From NCBI GenBank assembly GCA_017847835.1, contig JAGASH010000007.1, forward strand, positions 62,001 to 126,000: 64,000 nt of DNA, written 5' to 3'. Under the pieces are notes generated by a model. It did not search any database. It was not told the origin of the DNA and saw only the letters and a list, made by a program, of their open reading frames with translations. The stretch is from Oscillospiraceae bacterium. Lineage in GTDB: Bacteria; Bacillota; Clostridia; Oscillospirales; Ruminococcaceae. Positions 28,299 through 36,627 of the stretch are shown here, piece by piece. Each line of letters opens with the position of its first letter. The first letter of the stretch is position 1. Position numbers and translations under genes: made by a program.

Positions 28299-29231
28299 GT
28301 GGCGATGAGACTGATTACCCGTTCGGACTTTGACGGACTTGCCTGCGGAGCGCTTTTGCTTTGCGCGGGAGTTGTCGACAGCTGGACATTCGCTCACCCT
28401 AAGGACCTTCAGGACGGTCTTATTCCCGTAACCGAGAACGACTGTCTTGCAAATGTTCCGTTCGTTGAAGGCTGCGGTCTTTGGTTTGACCATCACTCGA
28501 GTGAAGAGGAGCGCTGCCGTTACAAGGGCAAATACAAGGGCGAGAGCCGTATTACTCCCAGCTGCGCGAGAATTATCTACGAATATTACGGCGGCAAGGA
28601 GCGTTTCCCGAATTTCGATGATTTGATGGAAGCCGTAGATAAGGTTGACAGCGGTAATCTCACACGCGATGAAATACTCAATCCGCAGGGCTGGATTTTG
28701 GTAGGTTTCCTTATGGACCCGAGAACAGGTCTCGGACGTTTCAGAAATTTCACCATAAGCAACTATCAGCTTATGGAAAAGCTTTTGAGATGCTGCTCTT
28801 ATATGACCACGGAAGAAATCCTCGCAATGCCCGATATCAAGGAAAGAATTGCTCTCTACAACGAGCAGACCGAGCTGTTCAAGGAAATGGTACATAAGTA
28901 CACGCGCGTTGAAAAAGATGTTATCATCACTGATTTGCGCGGTGTAAATCCGATTTACACGGGCAACCGCTTCCTGATTTATTCGCTCTACCCTGAGCAG
29001 AACATAAGCTGCTGGATTGTTGATGGTAAGGGCGGAAAGGGCTGCTCCTGTGCGGTCGGCTATTCAATCCTCAACAGAACCTCGCACGTCAATGTCGGCT
29101 CAACAATGCTGAAATACGGCGGCGGCGGTCATATGGCGGTTGGAACCTGCCAGTTCTCCGACGAAAATGAGGAAGAAATGGTTCCGAAGCTCATTGACGA
29201 GCTTGTCAACTACGACAAATATCACTCCTGA
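28299..29231 (+). CDS. DHH family phosphoesterase
   Basis: 310 residues from a GTG at 28299, 10 bases after GAGGAG. An in-frame TTG at 28281 overlaps the ribosome site and is rejected. Motifs are RSDFDGLACGALLL (motif I), LWFDHHSSEEE (the DHH motif) and the C-terminal DHHA1-type YGGGGHMAVGTCQF. The family includes nanoRNases, pAp phosphatases, cyclic-di-AMP hydrolases and exopolyphosphatases. Which one this is cannot be read from the sequence. The gene stands alone between a promoter and a terminator. Confidence 0.88.
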   Translation: MAMRLITRSDFDGLACGALLLCAGVVDSWTFAHPKDLQDGLIPVTENDCLANVPFVEGCGLWFDHHSSEEERCRYKGKYKGESRITPSCARIIYEYYGGKERFPNFDDLMEAVDKVDSGNLTRDEILNPQGWILVGFLMDPRTGLGRFRNFTISNYQLMEKLLRCCSYMTTEEILAMPDIKERIALYNEQTELFKEMVHKYTRVEKDVIITDLRGVNPIYTGNRFLIYSLYPEQNISCWIVDGKGGKGCSCAVGYSILNRTSHVNVGSTMLKYGGGGHMAVGTCQFSDENEEEMVPKLIDELVNYDKYHS

Positions 29232-29237
29232 AAATAA

Positions 29238-29266
29238 AAGCACGGTTTGAAATCCGTGCTTTTTTA
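29238..29266. terminator. Bidirectional intrinsic terminator between the DHH gene and trmO
   Basis: The stem AAAGCACGG/CCGTGCTTT (29238-29246 and 29253-29261) is followed by T on the plus strand and has T-rich flank on the minus strand. The convergent trmO stop overlaps its end. Confidence 0.8.
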
Positions 29267-29917
29267 TTCGATTTTTTCCACAAAAAGCGTGCTGCCGTCA
29301 ACCCGAAAACTCACCTGCCGCTCCGCGAAAGCCATTGTATAAACGCGCTCGGGAGCGTTCTGATACTGCGGGCGCGGGTCCTGCGAGAGGATTTGCACAA
29401 GGGGATTTCGCTTTTTTTCGGGGATTTTTTCAAGCAGTTCATCGGGAAAATTCACATCAAGAACAGCCGTTTTTTCGCTCAGCGACCAGCCGTTTGACGC
29501 GTCCGGAACACTGTCGGCATACGGAAGATACGGCTTGATGTCGAAAATAGGAGTGCCGTTCATCAAATCCGCGCCCGAAATCAAAAGCGCACCGTCCGTG
29601 CAAATCTCGCAAAGCCGCACTACGCTTAGACCGAGCGGGTTCGGACGGTTCGGTGAACGCGTCGCGAAAACACCTTTTCGCACATTTCCTCCAAGCCGCG
29701 GCGGCCGCACAGTCGGCGAGAATTTCCCGTCAAACTCCGAAAATCCCCAGATTAGCCACAAATGCGTAAAATCTTCAATGCCGCGAATTGCGTTTTTGTC
29801 ACGGAATTTCGGCTCAAAGACAATCTTTGACTGCAAATCACACAAGCCGCTTTGTCGCGGAATACCGAATTTTTCCTTGAAATCATTCTCAATATGAGCA
29901 ATAGGTTCGATAATCAT
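29264..29917 (-). CDS. trmO: tRNA (t6A37-N6)-methyltransferase TrmO (TsaA/YaeB family)
   Basis: A 217-residue protein with the TsaA beta-barrel. Motifs are IEPIAHIENDFKEKFGIPRQ, LWLIWGFS, PRLGGNVRKGVFATRSPNRP (SAM and tRNA site) and GADLMNGTPIFDIKPYLPYAD. TrmO N6-methylates threonylcarbamoyl-adenosine 37 in tRNA-Thr species. The C-terminal DPRPQYQ segment is also characteristic. Its ribosome site overlaps the end of the GTPase/nuclease fusion gene 12 bases upstream, so the two are probably one transcript, both tied to translation. Confidence 0.92.
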   Translation of the reverse strand: MIIEPIAHIENDFKEKFGIPRQSGLCDLQSKIVFEPKFRDKNAIRGIEDFTHLWLIWGFSEFDGKFSPTVRPPRLGGNVRKGVFATRSPNRPNPLGLSVVRLCEICTDGALLISGADLMNGTPIFDIKPYLPYADSVPDASNGWSLSEKTAVLDVNFPDELLEKIPEKKRNPLVQILSQDPRPQYQNAPERVYTMAFAERQVSFRVDGSTLFVEKIE

Positions 29918-29929
29918 TTCACAAATCCC

Positions 29930-32425
29930 TCAATGAAGCGCGTCCAAAACCTCACGGATTGCACGTTCAACCTCTTCAACCTCCAGCCTAAAAACCTCCG
30001 CAGATACTCTCACAGCGCCGCTTCCGAGGATTATCAGCTGCTCCGTTCCGTCGGAAGTCGCGACGCGGACGCGGTTTTCGGGGCTCAATTTGTGCGCGGT
30101 TTTCTCGATGAACATATCAGCGGTTTCCGCTTCTTTCGTGTAGACAACCGTTATATTCCCGTGTTCTTCCACTTCTCTGTCGCTTTTCACCTTGTACGCG
30201 TCAAAAACAAGAATGAGATTGCACCTCCGAAAAGCCTGATAATTGCACAAGATATTGACGAGCTTCGACCGCGCAAAATCAAGATTTTCGCGCGCAAGCG
30301 AAGCGAGATTTTCCCACGAAAAAATGATGTTATACCCGTCAACCAACAGGTACTCCTCGCCCGTTTTCGGCTTCGGTGACTTGTAATTCTGCTCGGCGGG
30401 CTTGTCACGGTGCATTGCCGAGCGCTCGGGACGCTTGATTTTTCCGTAGGTTCGCTCGAAAATTTCCATCAGCTCTTTGTCGGTTGCCGCGCGCTGTTTA
30501 TAGGACAAAATTTCGCTTTGCGACACGCTTCGCGGCTTTTCGAGAACGCTCGCGAGGTGCATTTTCCGCGGCGCTTCGTCCCACTTGACGAGATGTCCCG
30601 CACCGTGCGAGCAGAACACGCTGTCCGGTGTATTTTCAACGTCGTTCTCAAAATTGTAGTCGATTTTTTCGATAACCTCAGCCTCATTGTGACACGGAAA
30701 ATACCCCTTGAAATTGCAGGAAATCCGTCCAAGACCGCGTGTGTAAGCGATGACTTCCTTCTGATATCCGCGCATTTCGGACACGGGACAAATTCCGTCA
30801 ATTTGTCGCATTTCTTCACCCGTCGGCACGGAAAACTCCGCGCCCATTTGCTGCAAATCGGTCATTGCTCGTCCGACGCACTCTGCGGGAATTTCCAGCG
30901 AGAACTCGTAAAACGGTTCGAGAAGCCGCGATTTTGCCGAGGCAAGTCCCTGCCGAACGGCTCTCCAAGCGGCCTCGCGAAAATCTCCGCCCTCGGTGTG
31001 CTTGAGGTGAGCGCGCCCCGATTTCAGCGTGATTTTGACGTCGGTTATCGGCGAGCCCGTGAGCACACCGATGTGCCGTTTCTCGCGCAGATTTGACATA
31101 ATCAGCCGCTGCCAGTTCTCGTCAAGGTTTCGGCAGTCGCGCGCAAACACGACACCGCTGCCCCGAGGAAGCGGCTCGATAAGCAAATGCACTTCGGCAT
31201 AGTGCCGAAGCGGCTCGAAGTGCCCCGCGCCCTCGACGGTTTCGAGAATTGTTTCCCTGTAAGAAATCTGTCCCTCTCCGAACTCCACGTTCAGCGAGAA
31301 CCGCTGGGCAATCACGTTTTTCAGCACTTCAAGCTGAATTTCACCCATAATCCCGACGGTGATTTCGCGCAGCCGCTCGCTCCACGAAAACCGGATTTGC
31401 GGGTCTTCTTCCTCGATTTTTTTGAGCAGCGCAAGCGTTTTCACAACGTCCGCACCCTCGGGCAGAATTACCTTATAACTCAGCGCAGGCTCGATAATCG
31501 GCTTTACAGAGCGCTTTTGCTCGCCGAAGCACTCCCCCGCGAACGTTTTTGAAAGTCCCGTCACCGCGCAGAGCTGCCCTGCGAAAACGGTTTCTGCTGT
31601 TGTGAACCTCGCGCCGCTGTACAAGCGGATTTGCGTGACTTTTTCCTCGCCGAGCATTTCGCGCACCTTCAGCTCCCCGCCGTTGATTTTGAGGTGAGTT
31701 AGCCGCGCGCCGCCCTCGTCGGTTATCTTGAAAACCTGCGCGGCAAAGCCCTCGAAGCGGTTTTTCGGCTGCGAAAATCTGTCGAGCATTTCCAGAAACT
31801 GCGAAATTCCGTCGTTTTTCAGAGCCGAGCCAAACAGCACGGGAAATATTTTGCGCTCGGAAATCGCCTTTGCAATGCGGTTTTCGGGCACTTCACCAGT
31901 TTCCAGAAGCGCATTCATACAGTCCTCGTCGTACTCTGCCGCAGTTTCGCCGATATTCTCGGAAAAGTCGGCAAAATTCTTGTCGAGCGTCTGCAAATCG
32001 CGGATAATCTCGGGCTTGGTTTTATGGGAAATATCCATTTTATTGACGAACACAAAAGTCGGCAAACCCGCTCTGCAAAGCAGTTTCCAGAGCGTTTTCG
32101 TGTGGCTTTGAACTCCGTCTGTACCGCTTATGACAAGCACCGCGCAGTCCGCTACGGAAAACGCGCGCTCAGCGTCCGCGGCAAAATCAACGTGTCCGGG
32201 AGTGTCGAGAAGCGTGTATTCGGCGTTGTTGAAGCGCATAATCGCCTGCTTGGAAAAGATTGTAATTCCTCGTGCGCGCTCCTGAGAGTTTGTGTCAAGG
32301 AAAGCGTCACCGTTATCAACGCGTCCCTGTCGGCGAATTTCACCCGCGTGATACAAAAGAGCCTCGGAAAGCGTCGTTTTGCCCGCGTCAACGTGCGCAG
32401 CCATACTGACAACCAGCCGTTTCAC
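29930..32425 (-). CDS. TetM/EF-G-like ribosomal GTPase fused to a Rae1/YacP-type NYN endonuclease domain
   Basis: 831 residues from a GTG at 32425 that follows AGGGGGGAG. The open TTG at 32461 lies in the acpS terminator and is rejected. The first about 650 residues are a complete EF-G/TetM-type translational GTPase: AAHVDAGKTT (G1), LLDTPGHVDF (G3), FVNKMD (G4), GSALK (G5), then domains II to V ending near FCSHGAGHLVKW. After a Lys/Pro/Glu linker (PAEQNYKSPKPKTGEEY), residues of about 692-831 match Rae1/YacP along their length: YLLVDGYNIIFSW, LILVFDAYKVKSDREVEE, YTKEAETADMFIEK and VRVATSDGTEQLI. Rae1 of Bacillus cuts mRNA in the ribosomal A site, while TetM-like proteins enter that site as GTPases. 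I infer a ribosome-targeted nuclease or rescue factor. Confidence 0.9.
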   Translation of the reverse strand: MKRLVVSMAAHVDAGKTTLSEALLYHAGEIRRQGRVDNGDAFLDTNSQERARGITIFSKQAIMRFNNAEYTLLDTPGHVDFAADAERAFSVADCAVLVISGTDGVQSHTKTLWKLLCRAGLPTFVFVNKMDISHKTKPEIIRDLQTLDKNFADFSENIGETAAEYDEDCMNALLETGEVPENRIAKAISERKIFPVLFGSALKNDGISQFLEMLDRFSQPKNRFEGFAAQVFKITDEGGARLTHLKINGGELKVREMLGEEKVTQIRLYSGARFTTAETVFAGQLCAVTGLSKTFAGECFGEQKRSVKPIIEPALSYKVILPEGADVVKTLALLKKIEEEDPQIRFSWSERLREITVGIMGEIQLEVLKNVIAQRFSLNVEFGEGQISYRETILETVEGAGHFEPLRHYAEVHLLIEPLPRGSGVVFARDCRNLDENWQRLIMSNLREKRHIGVLTGSPITDVKITLKSGRAHLKHTEGGDFREAAWRAVRQGLASAKSRLLEPFYEFSLEIPAECVGRAMTDLQQMGAEFSVPTGEEMRQIDGICPVSEMRGYQKEVIAYTRGLGRISCNFKGYFPCHNEAEVIEKIDYNFENDVENTPDSVFCSHGAGHLVKWDEAPRKMHLASVLEKPRSVSQSEILSYKQRAATDKELMEIFERTYGKIKRPERSAMHRDKPAEQNYKSPKPKTGEEYLLVDGYNIIFSWENLASLARENLDFARSKLVNILCNYQAFRRCNLILVFDAYKVKSDREVEEHGNITVVYTKEAETADMFIEKTAHKLSPENRVRVATSDGTEQLIILGSGAVRVSAEVFRLEVEEVERAIREVLDALH

Positions 32426-32440
32426 AATACTCCCCCCCTC

Positions 32441-32472
32441 AAAAATAAAGCTATGCCGCAAGACATAGCTTT
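32441..32472 (-). terminator. Intrinsic terminator between the AcpS-like gene and the GTPase fusion gene
   Basis: On the minus strand a perfect 9-bp stem AAAGCTATG/CATAGCTTT (32447-32455 and 32464-32472) with an 8-base loop is followed by ATTTTT. It lies 7 bases after the AcpS-like stop and partly separates it from the fusion gene. Confidence 0.75.
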
Positions 32473-32478
32473 TCGTAT

Positions 32479-32859
32479 TTACTTGTTGATAATTACGTTT
32501 GCAACCGCGTAGTGACGCGAATGGTCAACTGAAACATTAAACGTGTATCCCTCGCGCTGTTCAAGCTTTTTCGCGTTGCCCTCGGTTATGATAAACGGTG
32601 AACCAAGCCTGTCGCGCAAAACCGTGATATCACGCGCGCGAATTATGCGAAAACCTGTGCCGATTGCCTTTGCGAGAGCGATTTTCACGCAGAAATTTTC
32701 GGCGATAAGCGCGGTTGACAGCTTGTGCGCAACGAAAAATCTGATTTCATCGGCGGAAAAATAATGCGAAAGGAAGCGCTTGTTCCGACAGCTCTGCTTA
32801 ATTCGCTTCATCTCGATGATAGAGGTTCCGGTGCGTATAAAAAGATTACTTGGCATCAT
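32479..32859 (-). CDS. Degenerate holo-ACP synthase-like protein (AcpS family, metal ligands lost)
   Basis: A 126-residue protein with the AcpS fold signature: RTGTSIIEMKRIKQS at the N-terminus where AcpS has GTDIIEIxRI, and AENFCVKIALAKAIGTGF where AcpS has a RFAAKEAxxKAxGTG motif. The two metal-binding acids of the family (Asp in GTD, Glu in KEA) are Ser and Ile here. VDHSRHYAVANVI at the end fits the family SISHxxxYAxAxV region. It probably does not transfer phosphopantetheine in the usual way. It overlaps the upstream membrane protein gene by 14 bases. Another true AcpS is expected elsewhere in the genome. Confidence 0.75.
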   Translation of the reverse strand: MMPSNLFIRTGTSIIEMKRIKQSCRNKRFLSHYFSADEIRFFVAHKLSTALIAENFCVKIALAKAIGTGFRIIRARDITVLRDRLGSPFIITEGNAKKLEQREGYTFNVSVDHSRHYAVANVIINK

Positions 32860-33358
32860 TGTTATCTCTCGTGCGAAGAGTATACGGGAACTCCTGCTCG
32901 ATTGCCTCTCTCGTTCTTTCGTTCGGATTGAAAATAATGTTTACCTTTCCATAATCGGAATGAAGGACAATAAGGCAATATGCGTCTTTTTCAAGACCGC
33001 TTGAAGCATAAACCGTTGTATCACACTCACAGTCTTTTTCGGAATATGCGTAAAAATCCTCGGACTTCGACAAATCAACGGTTATCATTCTTGTGCGTTT
33101 TCTTTTTCCGACAATTTTGTCTATATCAAGCTCTTTATTCGTAACAATATACTCGTATTCAACACCAATGCCTTTAAGCAGCCAGACGCCGCCCCAGACT
33201 ACGCAGACAGCCAGCATAAGCAGGACAATAAATCCCTGAAACGCAAAAAAAGCAATCACTCCGACAAGCAAGACCATAGCTATTATGATAATTACCGCCT
33301 TTGCGGTATCCTTGCCGGTATGAGCTTTTGTCACAAGCTGTTCGATAAAATTATCCAT
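32846..33358 (-). CDS. Membrane protein with a PH-like cytoplasmic domain, unknown function
   Basis: A 170-residue protein. Two adjacent membrane helices (about 22-60, VIIIIAMVLLVGVIAFFAF and GFIVLLMLAVCVVWGGVWLL) are followed by a beta-rich domain starting GVEYEYIVTNKELDIDKIVG, which suggests a membrane-attached PH-like domain. It may belong to the uncharacterised DUF6106 family; I am not certain. It heads a short operon with the AcpS-like gene (14-base overlap) and has its own promoter and a structured leader. Confidence 0.7.
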   Translation of the reverse strand: MDNFIEQLVTKAHTGKDTAKAVIIIIAMVLLVGVIAFFAFQGFIVLLMLAVCVVWGGVWLLKGIGVEYEYIVTNKELDIDKIVGKRKRTRMITVDLSKSEDFYAYSEKDCECDTTVYASSGLEKDAYCLIVLHSDYGKVNIIFNPNERTREAIEQEFPYTLRTRDNNDAK

Positions 33359-33396
33359 TTACACTGCTCCCACTTTAAAATTCCTCGGCATATATT

Positions 33397-33442
33397 CCCG
33401 AAAAATAACCGTTTTCGGGCTGTCGGCAAAATACTGACAGCC
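33397..33442 (-). promoter_or_regulatory. Two abutting hairpins in the leader of the PH-like membrane protein gene
   Basis: In the minus-strand RNA a 7-bp stem GGCTGTC/GACAGCC (33436-33442 and 33418-33424) is followed by an 8-bp stem CCCGAAAA/TTTTCGGG (33412-33419 and 33397-33404). The stems share 2 bases, so they compete at the junction. No riboswitch class is recognised. Confidence 0.45.
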
Positions 33443-33449
33443 TAAAGTC

Positions 33450-33478
33450 ATTATAACATAATTTTGTATAATAATCAA
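33450..33478 (-). promoter_or_regulatory. SigA-type promoter for the PH-like membrane protein gene
   Basis: On the minus strand TTGATT (33473-33478), a 17-base spacer and TATAAT (33450-33455). The leader is about 85 bases. Between here and the proB promoter at 33571 I see only AT-rich sequence. Confidence 0.75.
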
Positions 33479-33570
33479 GTGGTTTTTATCTATTTTATCT
33501 AAATTCTTCCGAAAATTTTTTTAAAATATATCGGCTTGATAAAAAATAGGTGATAATTTTATGTAAAGTG

Positions 33571-33599
33571 TTGAAATTCGTGTTGAAAAATGGTATAAT
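33571..33599 (+). promoter_or_regulatory. SigA-type promoter of proBA
   Basis: TTGAAA (33571-33576), a 17-base spacer and TATAAT (33594-33599). The leader of about 64 bases is too short for a T-box. Confidence 0.8.
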
Positions 33600-33669
33600 A
33601 AAATGTATATGAAAAATGGGCGCTTTTGTCAAAACAAGAAAACCGCGCCCGAAAGAAAGAGGACGTTTT

Positions 33670-34464
33670 ATGCCTTGCTTTAATGACAAAAAGAGAATTG
33701 TAGTAAAAATCGGAAGCAGCTCTCTTGCATATCCCGAAACCGGCAGCCTGAATATTCGCAAGAGCCGCGCACTTGTCGAGGTGCTTGCGGATTTGAAGAA
33801 TTCGGGAAAAGAGATTGTTTTCGTGACAAGCGGTGCGCAGGCAGTCGGCGCGGCAAAGGGCGGTTTTCTGAAAAAACCGCAGGATACCCCGTCAAAACAG
33901 GCTTGTGCGGCTATCGGTCAGAGCGAGCTGATGAAGTTCTACTCCGAGAGCTTCGAGCAGTATAACCACAAGGTAGCGCAGCTTTTGCTCACGCGCGACG
34001 TTATCAGCAACGAAACCCGCCGTACAAATGTTATCAACACGTTTAACAAGCTGTTTGAGCTGGGTGTTGTACCTATTATTAATGCAAACGACGTTGTGTC
34101 GATTAAGCAGCTTGACTTCGACGAGAACGACACGCTCTCCGCAATTGTCGCGACGCTTTGCAATGCTGATTTTCTGATAATGATGACGGACGTCGACGGA
34201 CTTTACGACGGCGACCCTTCCCTTCCCGAGTCAAAGCTTATTCCCGAGGTTGAGCGGATTACACCCGAGATTATTTCTCTCGCGCAGGGTTCGGGCGGAG
34301 CGCTCGGTTCGGGCGGTATGCTCACGAAAATCGAGGCTGCTCAGATTGCCACGGAAGCGGGAATTGACACGGTTATCGTAGGAAACCGCGATCCGAAGAT
34401 ACTCTACAAGCTGTTTGAGAGCGACTGCGCGAAATGTACATATTTCAAGAAGCGCGAACATTAA
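33670..34464 (+). CDS. proB: Glutamate 5-kinase (short form without PUA domain)
   Basis: 264 residues from an ATG at 33670 preceded by AGAGGA. The in-frame start at 33616 lacks a ribosome site. It carries the amino-acid-kinase fold: VVKIGSSSLAYPET, VTSGAQAVGAAKGGF, IINANDVVS with FDENDTLSAIVATL, and GSGGMLTKIEAA. The enzyme phosphorylates glutamate in the first step of proline synthesis and is usually feedback-inhibited by proline. The C-terminal PUA domain of the longer (about 365 residues) enzymes is missing, as in a subset of the family. proA follows after 12 bases. Confidence 0.94.
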   Translation: MPCFNDKKRIVVKIGSSSLAYPETGSLNIRKSRALVEVLADLKNSGKEIVFVTSGAQAVGAAKGGFLKKPQDTPSKQACAAIGQSELMKFYSESFEQYNHKVAQLLLTRDVISNETRRTNVINTFNKLFELGVVPIINANDVVSIKQLDFDENDTLSAIVATLCNADFLIMMTDVDGLYDGDPSLPESKLIPEVERITPEIISLAQGSGGALGSGGMLTKIEAAQIATEAGIDTVIVGNRDPKILYKLFESDCAKCTYFKKREH

Positions 34465-34476
34465 CGAGGTATTGAT

Positions 34477-35721
34477 ATGAGCTATATTGAAGATTTGGGA
34501 AAAAATGCCAAAGGTGCTGCGCCGTTTCTGGCAAATCTCGGTTCTGCCGAGAAAAACAAGGCGCTTGCGAAAATTTCGGAAATGCTGCGGGCAAATAAAG
34601 CCGAGCTGATTGCCGAGAACAAAATCGATATCGAAAACGCTCGCAAAAACGGTATGTCCGAGGCGATGATTGACCGCCTTGAGATAAACGAAAAGCGTAT
34701 TGAAGCTATGGCTGAAGGCGTGGACAAGGTTATCTCGCTGGACGACCCGATTGGCGAGGTTATCGGCGGCGGTGAGCTTGCAAACGGGCTTCGTATCGTT
34801 AAAAAGCGCGTTCCTATCGGCGTTATCGGCATAATCTTCGAGAGCAGACCGAACGTGACCGTTGACGCAGCTGCGCTTTGCTTCAAGGCAGGAAGCGCGG
34901 TTATTCTGCGCGGCGGCTCGGACGCGATAAACTCCAACAAGGCGCTCGTAAACCTTATGAGAAAGGCGCTCGCCGAGGTTGGCGCAGACGAAAACTGCGT
35001 TCAGCTTGTCGAGGACACCTCTCACGAAACCGCAAATGAAATGATGCGCCTTAACAAGTACATCGACCTGCTTATTCCGCGCGGTGGAGGACGGCTAATA
35101 CACGCGGTTATCGAAAACGCGACAATTCCCGTAATCCAGACCGGCGAGGGCAACTGCCACGTTTATGTGGACGAAAGCGCGGATATCGAAATGGCGGTGA
35201 ATATCGTCGATAACGCGAAAACTCAGCGTCCTTCCGTGTGCAACGCTATCGAGAGCATTCTCGTTCACGAGAAAATCGCGAAGGAGTTCTTCAAGGCGCT
35301 GAACGAGCGCTGGAACGGCAAGGTTGAGATTGTCGGCGACAGCAAAACCGCCGAGAATATCTCGGTTTCAAAAATTGCCGACGACACGGATTACCGCACG
35401 GAGTTCCTTGCGCTGAAGCTGTCGTCAAAGGTTGTCGGGAGCATAGACGAAGCGATTGAGCATATCAACCGTTTCGGTACGGGACACAGCGAGTGCATTG
35501 TCACAAATTCGCTTGCAAATGCCGAGAAATTCCAGCGGCTTATAGACGCGGCAGCCGTTTATGTCAACGCTTCCACACGCTTTACAGACGGATTTGAGTT
35601 CGGTCTGGGAGCGGAAATCGGTATCTCGACGCAGAAGCTGCACGCAAGAGGACCTATGGGGCTCAAAGAGCTTACCACCTACAAATATTTGATTAACGGA
35701 GAAGGACAAATCAGAGGTTGA
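34477..35721 (+). CDS. proA: Gamma-glutamyl phosphate reductase
   Basis: A 414-residue aldehyde-dehydrogenase-fold enzyme that reduces glutamyl phosphate to glutamate semialdehyde. Motifs include VPIGVIGIIFESRPNVTVDA, KAGSAVILRGGSDA, LIPRGGGRLIHAV and the catalytic-cysteine region AKTQRPSVCNAIES. It ends with the family LHARGPMGLKELTTYKY. Together with ProB it forms the proline pathway up to spontaneous cyclisation; proC is not in the window. It is followed after 3 bases by an unrelated membrane protein gene. Confidence 0.96.
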   Translation: MSYIEDLGKNAKGAAPFLANLGSAEKNKALAKISEMLRANKAELIAENKIDIENARKNGMSEAMIDRLEINEKRIEAMAEGVDKVISLDDPIGEVIGGGELANGLRIVKKRVPIGVIGIIFESRPNVTVDAAALCFKAGSAVILRGGSDAINSNKALVNLMRKALAEVGADENCVQLVEDTSHETANEMMRLNKYIDLLIPRGGGRLIHAVIENATIPVIQTGEGNCHVYVDESADIEMAVNIVDNAKTQRPSVCNAIESILVHEKIAKEFFKALNERWNGKVEIVGDSKTAENISVSKIADDTDYRTEFLALKLSSKVVGSIDEAIEHINRFGTGHSECIVTNSLANAEKFQRLIDAAAVYVNASTRFTDGFEFGLGAEIGISTQKLHARGPMGLKELTTYKYLINGEGQIRG

Positions 35722-35724
35722 TTT

Positions 35725-36591
35725 ATGTCGAAAAAGAATAAGAAAAATCGCGCTGACGAGATACGGGAAGAGCTGATGAAGCCCGATGATACGCAGACTT
35801 ATCCGCGCGAATACAGAAAAAGGACGAGCGAAAACGTGCTTGACGAGCTTTTCGGAGAGCTCGGCGCACAGACAGAAATCGAAGAGGATATTGCCGACCT
35901 CGGTACTGAAGAGGACGACGGAACAATTGTTGCGGACAATCCCGTAAAACACAGATTTTTCTTCGGATTTGCCATTTTCGTGGTAATTATGGCGATTATC
36001 GGAATGGTGGCTTCCGTGAGATTTGTCGTAAAAGGCATAGGAAGTCTTATGGACAACACCTCGCTGAAGGAAGAATTCACGGGCTTTATTCTGCCGGTTG
36101 TCGCAAACGATATCGCTCCGTTTTCAAGCGAAAAGGATATCTCTCACTCGGCAAAGGTCGGCTGCTCGGTGTGGAACATTCTGCTCAACAAAAACCTTTC
36201 CGAATACAAAAAGACTGCGGACGGCGAACTGCTGATACCCGAATATGACGTGGGAGTTTCGTGCAAGGAGCTTTTCGGCTCTAACTCCGAGATTATCCAC
36301 CAGTCCACGGGCACCGCAGACACGCGTTTCATTTACAACGAGCAAAACCACACCTACACCTGCACATATAATATGCGTTATCTGAGCTATGCTCCGGGTA
36401 TCGTGAAAATGGAGCAAAACGGCGGTATTTTCACGCTCACGGTTGAGTATTATCCGCCTTCGATAAGCGTGGTTTCACAGAATATCGGTATTCAGACGGA
36501 ACCCGAAAAAACAATGACCTATACCATTTGGCGCGAAAACGGAAAAAATTCGCTGATGTCGGTTAAGGAAATTCAAAAAACAACGGAATAA
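35725..36591 (+). CDS. Single-pass membrane protein of unknown function
   Basis: A 288-residue protein. Residues 1-75 are charged and cytoplasmic (KKNKKNRADEIREELMKP). A membrane helix spans about 78-103 (FFGFAIFVVIMAIIGMVASV), and an external domain of about 180 residues follows, with NGGIFTLTVEYYPPSISV near the end. I do not recognise the family. It starts 3 bases after proA and precedes a lipoprotein gene by 36 bases. The shared strand suggests one transcript, but an unrelated role from proline synthesis. Confidence 0.75.
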   Translation: MSKKNKKNRADEIREELMKPDDTQTYPREYRKRTSENVLDELFGELGAQTEIEEDIADLGTEEDDGTIVADNPVKHRFFFGFAIFVVIMAIIGMVASVRFVVKGIGSLMDNTSLKEEFTGFILPVVANDIAPFSSEKDISHSAKVGCSVWNILLNKNLSEYKKTADGELLIPEYDVGVSCKELFGSNSEIIHQSTGTADTRFIYNEQNHTYTCTYNMRYLSYAPGIVKMEQNGGIFTLTVEYYPPSISVVSQNIGIQTEPEKTMTYTIWRENGKNSLMSVKEIQKTTE

Positions 36592-36627
36592 ATCCCTCAA
36601 CGGGAAAGCATTTTAGGAGGAACAAAA

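Noticed and set aside
29930..32425. Simple tetracycline-resistance gene
   Set aside because: The GTPase part is TetM-like, but the nuclease fusion, the translation-related neighbours and the lack of mobile-element signs make acquired resistance unlikely.
32426..32461. TTG at 32461 as the start of the GTPase/nuclease fusion
   Set aside because: It lies in the hairpin that terminates the AcpS-like gene, and the GTG at 32425 has a strong ribosome site.
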